NCBI RefSeq assembly: GCF_042676065.1
Contig: NZ_JBHTJO010000002.1
Location: forward strand, 124,001 to 188,000
Direction: 5' to 3'
From: Methyloligella solikamskensis
GTDB taxonomy: Bacteria > Pseudomonadota > Alphaproteobacteria > Rhizobiales > Methyloligellaceae
DNA: 64,000 nt
Position numbers and translations under genes: made by a program
Notes under the pieces: model-generated
What the model was told of the DNA's origin: nothing
Databases searched by the model: none
Seen by the model: only the letters and a program-made list of their open reading frames with translations
In this document: one piece after another, positions 59,278-64,000 of the stretch
Layout of the letters: every line of letters begins with the position of its first letter
How positions within the stretch are numbered: position 1 is the stretch's first letter

Positions 59278-61641
59278 CTACTCCGCGCTGGTCACCTCAT
59301 CCGGCTCCGGCACGGGCTGCTGCTCCAGATCCTCAAGCAGCACGCGCACGAGCGGTTCGGCGATCTGCCCGGAATAGAGATCCCGCGCCCAGGGCTGCGC
59401 CGGCGTGCCCGTGCCGACCACGACCACATAAGAGTAGGCCGCGCCGGTCTCGAACTGGATGCCGCCAGCGACCAAGAGATCCACCGTGTCGTCGGCATTG
59501 GGATCGGCGGCGCCCGTCCCCCGCGTGCCCGTCTTGGCGAAATGCAGGCTCACGCCGTCGCGGTTCGCCGCGCACCAGTCGGAGAGCCGCCGCATGGTGC
59601 CGTGGCGGTAGCAGACGGGCGCGGTCAGAAAGTCCCGGAGGCCTTCGCGGCCGTCTGCCTTCGCGATGTCATTGGGCACGACCGCGTTGCTCTTGGCCTG
59701 AGCCGCATCCTTGCCCACCAGATCGAGGCGGGCATTCAGGCTCGGCATGGCGAGAGGCTCGTCCCCGCGCCCCGTCAGGCTGGCGAGCACCACCCCCGCC
59801 ATGCGGTGCACCGTGCGCGGGCTTGCCGCCACATGGCCCACGACGATGGACTTGGCGAGATTGGCTGCCGAGGTCACCGGCTCCGTCAGGGTGATGTCGA
59901 GGGTCTCCGTCAGCCAGCGCAGGTCGGAAAGCGGCACCTTGGCGGTGCGCCAGAGGAGCGGCGTGTTGAGGGAGCAGGCGAAGGAGACTTCCGCCGTCCG
60001 CAAGCGGCGCAAATTCCCCCGGCCGCAAGCCTCCAGCCCCGTCGCCGGCGAATCCGTATCGAGCCAGTTCGTCTCGCCCGTGTCCTCCCCCTGATTGGCG
60101 ATGGCGATGCCTGCGAGCATCTTGCCCACCGAGGCGATGGCGCGCGCTTCCTTTTGCGCGTCGTAACGACCGGTCGCGCGATCCCGTGCCGAGGACGAGC
60201 CGAAATAGGCGGCGTTGAAGTTGGACTCGAAATAGCGGACCAGCCGCCCATCCGCGTCCGCCGCGGCGATGATGATGTCCGGATGGCGTTTCGCGGACTC
60301 CAGATCCAGGCTGTAGGCGTCGTTGATGCGCTCGGCGTAGCGCTGATCGAGCTTCGCCAGCACCTCCTTCTCCGCCTCCCGGAAGCGGAAATTCTCCGCC
60401 GCGTTCAGGGTCAGATGCACACCGCTCACATCGGCCCGCCAGTCGAAGCCGAACCGCTCCTTCATCTCCTCCCGCGCCCCATATTTCACCGACGGCAGCA
60501 GTACATTGCTGCGATAGACCGGGTTGGCGCCGGCCCGGGCCCGCGTATCCGGTGAAAGGCTCGCCAGGATCTCCTCGCTCCAGGGAAGGGGATGAGGATC
60601 GGGCGGCCGCTCGCTGAGCTGCGCCAGCTCGTCGAGCGTTTTTTTCCGCTCGGTAGGATTTTCGATCAGCGCGTTGGCGCAGATCTGCGCCCGGCCCTTG
60701 GTCAGGCTCTGCCAGTTGGCCAGCCGGATCCGCTCCAACGTTTCGGACCCGCCCAGCAGGATGATCGGCTTGTTCACCGCCGCCGCCAGCACATATTGCT
60801 CCGCCTTGGAAAGCTGTGAGGCCGGCTTGCCGAACACGATCAGGCTCGTCTGCTCCACCCCGTAAAGTGCCTGGCCGCCGGTCCGCTGGGCCAGCGGGAA
60901 GTGGTTTGCAGCCCAATGCTTCATGCGCGTCGTGTCGCCGGGCTCCACCAGCTGCCACTGGATCACCGGCGCCAGCCACCACTCCTTCAGCTTGCGGGAG
61001 ATCTTCTCGCCGGCGCTCTCGTTCGGTGAAGGTGGCGTCTTGAAGAAGATGCGCGCGAGCTGCATGGCAAGGGTGGAACCGCCCACACCGAGGCTCACCC
61101 CGCCGGTCGAGACCGAGCGGCTGACCGTGGAGTAGGGGATCTTCAGCACGCCGTAGAGATCGATGCCGAACGGGTTGATCAGCCCACCGAGATGCCGGTC
61201 CTCGTGATAGGAGAGGCAGCTCCAATAGGCCTCCGGCACCTGGCCCACATGGAGCGATTTATGGTCCGGATAGGCGATGTAATCGGGCAGCGCGATCGTC
61301 CGCCCCGTGTAGTTGAAGTCTTCCTGGCTATCGAGGATCGGATCGAAGATGCCGACGAAGTTGTCGTCTCTGTCGTAGATTGCTGTCGCAAGAGAGCGCT
61401 CGTCGGCATAGGTGAGCACCTTCGCCATCCAGAGCTGGCCGGCAGCCCCGCGGAGTGGCGCGTAGATATAGGCTAGCGTGAGAGCGAAGAGCACGTAGAG
61501 CACGACCGGCCCCACGATGAGCCGCATGCGTCCGAGCTTTGGGTTGAAGGCGAGCGTCGTGAAGACGAAGCGCAGCACCTTCAGCGGGAAAGAGATCAGG
61601 AATTCGAAGCCGTGGAGAATCCAGCGGGCGAGCTGCAGCAT
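59278..61641 (-). CDS. Divergent class A penicillin-binding protein (GT51 + transpeptidase)
   Basis: 787 residues with a membrane anchor near the N-terminus (about 40-66). GT51 transglycosylase motifs are recognisable but degenerate: CLSYHEDRHLGGLINPFGID (normally EDxxFxxHxG), GGSTLAMQLARIFF and GQALYGVEQTSLIVFGKPAS. The transpeptidase core is intact: SxxK in AIASVGKMLAG, SxN in SFACSLNTPLL, KTG in LHFAKTGTRGTG. The divergence from ordinary PBP1 suggests a specialised wall-building role. Neighbour of an unknown large membrane protein. Confidence 0.85.
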   Translation of the reverse strand: MLQLARWILHGFEFLISFPLKVLRFVFTTLAFNPKLGRMRLIVGPVVLYVLFALTLAYIYAPLRGAAGQLWMAKVLTYADERSLATAIYDRDDNFVGIFDPILDSQEDFNYTGRTIALPDYIAYPDHKSLHVGQVPEAYWSCLSYHEDRHLGGLINPFGIDLYGVLKIPYSTVSRSVSTGGVSLGVGGSTLAMQLARIFFKTPPSPNESAGEKISRKLKEWWLAPVIQWQLVEPGDTTRMKHWAANHFPLAQRTGGQALYGVEQTSLIVFGKPASQLSKAEQYVLAAAVNKPIILLGGSETLERIRLANWQSLTKGRAQICANALIENPTERKKTLDELAQLSERPPDPHPLPWSEEILASLSPDTRARAGANPVYRSNVLLPSVKYGAREEMKERFGFDWRADVSGVHLTLNAAENFRFREAEKEVLAKLDQRYAERINDAYSLDLESAKRHPDIIIAAADADGRLVRYFESNFNAAYFGSSSARDRATGRYDAQKEARAIASVGKMLAGIAIANQGEDTGETNWLDTDSPATGLEACGRGNLRRLRTAEVSFACSLNTPLLWRTAKVPLSDLRWLTETLDITLTEPVTSAANLAKSIVVGHVAASPRTVHRMAGVVLASLTGRGDEPLAMPSLNARLDLVGKDAAQAKSNAVVPNDIAKADGREGLRDFLTAPVCYRHGTMRRLSDWCAANRDGVSLHFAKTGTRGTGAADPNADDTVDLLVAGGIQFETGAAYSYVVVVGTGTPAQPWARDLYSGQIAEPLVRVLLEDLEQQPVPEPDEVTSAE

Positions 61642-61738
61642 GAGGCGTCCCTAGAGAATCTTCCGTCCCGTCACTCGCCCCCGACACCCCAAGCAGCCCG
61701 AGACTAGCCGAACGCTCATCCCCTGTCGCGCCCCGTCG

Positions 61739-62362
61739 TCAGCCTCGCTGAAGCAGCGCTTCCGCCGCTTCGCGCTGATCCGGGCGATTGATGTTGAAGA
61801 AGGGATCGACAAGCTCGCCGGCGATCTCCGCCGCCGGAAAGAAGCAGATCCCGGCCTCCTGGCGCCCCATCCAGTCATGCAGCTTCCGTCCGCCACGCTC
61901 CAGATAATCGGCGAGATCCTGCTCCAGCCCGACCGGCCAGAGCGCGAAGGTGGGATGGGTGTCGCTCTCCGAGGCTGCCATGGTCAGCGACAGGCCGCCG
62001 CTTTGGGTCATCAGCGACTCCACCAGATTTTCCGGAAAGAACGGCGTATCGACCGCCGCAGTCACAAGCAGGGGGATTTCCGGCGCGGTCTTGCGCAGCC
62101 AGATCATCCCGGCCAGCACGCCCGCAAGCGGCCCCGCATAGTTCGCAATGGGATCGGCGATCACCGGCAAGCCGGTCTCGGCGAACCCGGCCGGGTCGCT
62201 ATTGGAATTGATCGCCAGCCGCGCCACCTGGGGGCCGAGACGCGCAACCGCGCGGTTGATCAACGGCGTGCCGTTCAGCGTGGCGAAGGCCTTGTCCTCC
62301 CCGAACCGGCTGGAGCGGCCCCCGGCGAGGAGCAATCCGGCAACGGGAAAACCTGAGCTCAA
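61739..62362 (-). CDS. mobA: Molybdenum cofactor guanylyltransferase
   Basis: 207 residues. Attaches GMP to molybdopterin to form the bis-MGD cofactor. GT-A nucleotidyltransferase signature LLLAGGRSSRFGEDKAFA, then PLINRAVARL, LLVTAAVDTPFFPENLVES (metal-binding Asp in DTPF) and FALWPVGLEQDLADYLERGG. Next to apbC in the opposite direction; mobB is not adjacent. Confidence 0.92.
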   Translation of the reverse strand: MSSGFPVAGLLLAGGRSSRFGEDKAFATLNGTPLINRAVARLGPQVARLAINSNSDPAGFAETGLPVIADPIANYAGPLAGVLAGMIWLRKTAPEIPLLVTAAVDTPFFPENLVESLMTQSGGLSLTMAASESDTHPTFALWPVGLEQDLADYLERGGRKLHDWMGRQEAGICFFPAAEIAGELVDPFFNINRPDQREAAEALLQRG

Positions 62363-62460
62363 AATCGGTATCCTTCGGAAACGGTGCGGTTAGGCGCCCC
62401 GGCAGTGCGTAAGTGACGTGCCGGGTGACGTAGCGGCTTTGGCCCACTAGATATACGACC

Positions 62461-63699
62461 ATGAGTGAAGCAGTGACCAAAGAACAAGTGCTTGAGGCGC
62501 TTAAGCGAGTCCCCGGACCCGACGGGAAGGGCGATATCGTCGAGCAGGGCCTCCTCTCCGAAATCGTGATCTCCGCAGGGAAGGTCTATTTTTCCATCTC
62601 GGTCGATCCCGCCCGCGCCAAGGCGCTGGAAGGCATGCGGGTCGATGCGGAGCACATCGTCAAATCCATGCCCGGCGTGGAGGGAGCAATCGTGACCCTC
62701 ACCGCCGACCGCGAGCCCGGCAGCCCGCCGCCCCCTAGCCAATCCGGCAACGGGGCAGGCGGCAATGGAGCGGGATCCCAAAGCTCGCCCTTCGACCGCG
62801 GCGGTCCCGGCCAGCAGGCCCCGACAGGGCGTCCCGGCAAGGCGCAAGGCTTGGGCACGCCGGGTCAGCAGAACGCCCGGCCGAAAGGCGCCCCGGTCCC
62901 GGGTGTGGCCAACATCATCGCCGTCGCCTCGGGCAAGGGCGGTGTCGGCAAATCCACCACCGCCGTCAATCTGGCGCTCGGGCTGAAGGCGCTGGGCAAA
63001 TCCGTCGGCATTCTCGATGCCGATATCTACGGCCCCTCCATGCCGCGCCTGCTCAATCTGAAGGGCAAGCCCCAGGAGCTCGCCGGCAACAAGCTTCAGC
63101 CCATGGAGGCGCTGGGCATGAAGGTCATGTCCATGGGCTTCCTGGTGGATGAGGAGACGCCGATGATCTGGCGCGGCCCCATGGTCATGTCCGCGCTGAG
63201 CCAGATGCTGAAGGACGTGGAGTGGGGCGAGCTCGACGTGCTCGTCGTCGACATGCCGCCGGGCACGGGCGATGCCCAGCTCACCATGGCCCAGCAGGTG
63301 CCGCTAGCCGGCGCCGTCATCGTCTCGACGCCTCAGGACCTGGCGCTCATCGACGCCCGCAAGGGGCTCAATATGTTCAGGAAGGTGGATGTGCCGGTGC
63401 TCGGCATCGTGGAGAACATGAGCACCTTCATCTGCCCCCATTGCGGCGGCCAGTCCGACATCTTCGGCCATGGCGGCGCCCGCCACGAGGCGGAGCGTCT
63501 CGGCGTGCCCTTCTTGGGCGAAGTGCCGCTGACAATGGAGGTCCGTGAGACCTCCGACAGCGGCCAGCCTGTCGTGGAGAGCGATCCCGAGTCCGCGCCG
63601 GCGAAAGCCTATATGGAGATTTCGCGCAAGGCTCTGGCCGAGCTGGAGCAAGCCAAGGGTGGCGGCCGTGCTGCGCCCAAGATCGTCATGGAGCAGTAG
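62461..63699 (+). CDS. apbC: Fe-S cluster carrier Mrp/ApbC
   Basis: 412 residues. N-terminal MIP18/DUF59 domain (about 1-85), a glycine/proline-rich linker (about 85-140), then the deviant Walker A ASGKGGVGKSTTAVNLALGL, LDADIYGPSMPRLLNL, VVDMPPGTGDAQL and the Fe-S-binding CxxC in FICPHCGGQSDIFGHGGA. ATP-dependent carrier that delivers Fe-S clusters. No RBS of note; ATG at 62461. Confidence 0.95.
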   Translation: MSEAVTKEQVLEALKRVPGPDGKGDIVEQGLLSEIVISAGKVYFSISVDPARAKALEGMRVDAEHIVKSMPGVEGAIVTLTADREPGSPPPPSQSGNGAGGNGAGSQSSPFDRGGPGQQAPTGRPGKAQGLGTPGQQNARPKGAPVPGVANIIAVASGKGGVGKSTTAVNLALGLKALGKSVGILDADIYGPSMPRLLNLKGKPQELAGNKLQPMEALGMKVMSMGFLVDEETPMIWRGPMVMSALSQMLKDVEWGELDVLVVDMPPGTGDAQLTMAQQVPLAGAVIVSTPQDLALIDARKGLNMFRKVDVPVLGIVENMSTFICPHCGGQSDIFGHGGARHEAERLGVPFLGEVPLTMEVRETSDSGQPVVESDPESAPAKAYMEISRKALAELEQAKGGGRAAPKIVMEQ

Positions 63700-63716
63700 A
63701 GACCGCCCCGAAAGGT

Positions 63717-63793
63717 GTCATCCCGGCGAAAGCCGGGATCCAGCCGCCACGATCCGAGCAAGAAGCTGGATGCCGGTTTGAGCCGGCATGATG
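63717..63793. repeat. Dispersed extragenic palindrome, GTCATNCCGGCGAAAGCCGG family
   Basis: Starts GTCATCCCGGCGAAAGCCGG then GATCCAG, and ends in ATGCCGGTTTGAGCCGGCAT, as in the copy at 25255-25328. It follows the apbC stop by 18 bases and can form a stable RNA hairpin. Confidence 0.75.
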
Positions 63794-63820
63794 GCTACGG
63801 AGCGACGTTTCAGTCTCTCT

Positions 63821-63857
63821 TTATGGTGAGGGCGAAGCTGGCGTCTCGAACATGGGG
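63821..63857. repeat. Decayed copy of the CTCATGGTGAGGGC palindrome
   Basis: TTATGGTGAGGGCGAAGCTGG followed by CGTCTCGAACATGGGG is a degraded relative of the unit at 25425-25470. It sits next to the palindrome at 63717, repeating the same pairing of families as at 25255-25470. Confidence 0.45.
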
Positions 63858-63904
63858 CCCGGACAGCGTTCCAGGCATCGCAACCGCTTCGGAAAGGCCT
63901 GAAG

Positions 63905-64000
63905 CTAGGCCGCGCTAGGGCGTTTCGACAGAGTGCTGACCTTGGGCTTGGCGTGGCCGGCCTCCGATGCCGGGATCGGCTGGCTATAGAGGAAGCCCTG
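63905..64000 (-). CDS. C-terminal end of a probable EAL-domain protein, truncated by window edge
   Basis: 31 codons read to the stop at 63905-63907: QGFLYSQPIPASEAGHAKPK and a short basic tail KVSTLSKRPSAA. QGFLYSQPIP matches the last conserved segment of EAL cyclic-di-GMP phosphodiesterase domains (QGYLFSRPxP). The rest of the gene lies to the right of the window. Assigned from this short segment alone, so whether it is active, or fused to GGDEF, is unknown. Confidence 0.7.
   Translation of the reverse strand, partial: QGFLYSQPIPASEAGHAKPKVSTLSKRPSAA

Overview
The window is about 64 kb of high-GC, gene-dense chromosome (roughly 60-65% GC by eye). It is most consistent with an alphaproteobacterium of the order Hyphomicrobiales (Rhizobiales). 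Three things point there: the small SRP RNA beside dnaX-ybaB-recR, the block rmuC-def-fmt-truA / dapE-dapD-argB-engB-yidC-rnpA-rpmH in the order known from that group, and dispersed intergenic palindromes typical of it. Genus and species cannot be read from the sequence. A run of 153 N bases (24458-24610) shows that this is a draft scaffold.

Layout. 0-10 kb holds a partial kdsB, pheA, a small membrane protein, the SRP RNA with a readable promoter, dnaX-ybaB-recR, an AmpG-type permease, a VOC protein, a two-helix ion channel, rmuC and def. 10-15 kb is an accessory insert between def and fmt: an outer-membrane channel-like protein, a small secreted protein, a very large glycine-rich autotransporter and a truncated second copy of its beta-barrel end. 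15-19 kb has fmt, a flavin-oxidase-like gene on the opposite strand, truA and murJ. 19-28 kb is a co-directional minus-strand cluster reading rpmH, rnpA, yidC, engB, argB, a HAD nucleotidase, dapD, a DUF805 protein, dapE and murI, with a strong promoter visible in front of rpmH. It joins ribosome and tRNA processing, membrane insertion, and lysine, arginine and peptidoglycan precursors.

28-34 kb has two unusual secreted acidic proteins (the second extremely methionine-rich), a TVP38-type membrane protein with a mercuric-reductase-like flavoprotein, an orphan histidine kinase, and small envelope proteins. 34.5-38.5 kb holds tRNA-Arg(ACG), an MscS channel, an AT-richer gene of foreign appearance with an RX4H motif like HEPN ribonucleases, and a zinc-ribbon RDD protein. 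38.5-46 kb has a secreted YHS-like repeat protein, a chromate transporter, a MarR regulator divergent from a five-gene VOC/SRPBCC operon, and a SulP transporter with a small Xre regulator. 46-48.5 kb looks like a copper-handling locus (CxxC membrane protein, outer-membrane protein, PCu(A)C chaperone). 48.7-52.3 kb carries two tandem YbaL-type cation/proton antiporters.

52-56 kb has a DUF4112 protein, a DUF779 protein with an aldehyde dehydrogenase, a 53-residue membrane protein and a zinc alcohol dehydrogenase. 56-64 kb has an uncharacterised trio (soluble protein, large membrane protein, divergent class A penicillin-binding protein), mobA, apbC, and the last codons of a probable EAL-domain protein.

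The strongest candidates for undescribed biology are the HEPN-like orphan at 36.3-37.7 kb, the acidic/Met-rich secreted pair at 28.5-29.3 kb and the envelope trio at 56.4-61.6 kb. No CRISPR array, prophage or insertion sequence was found.
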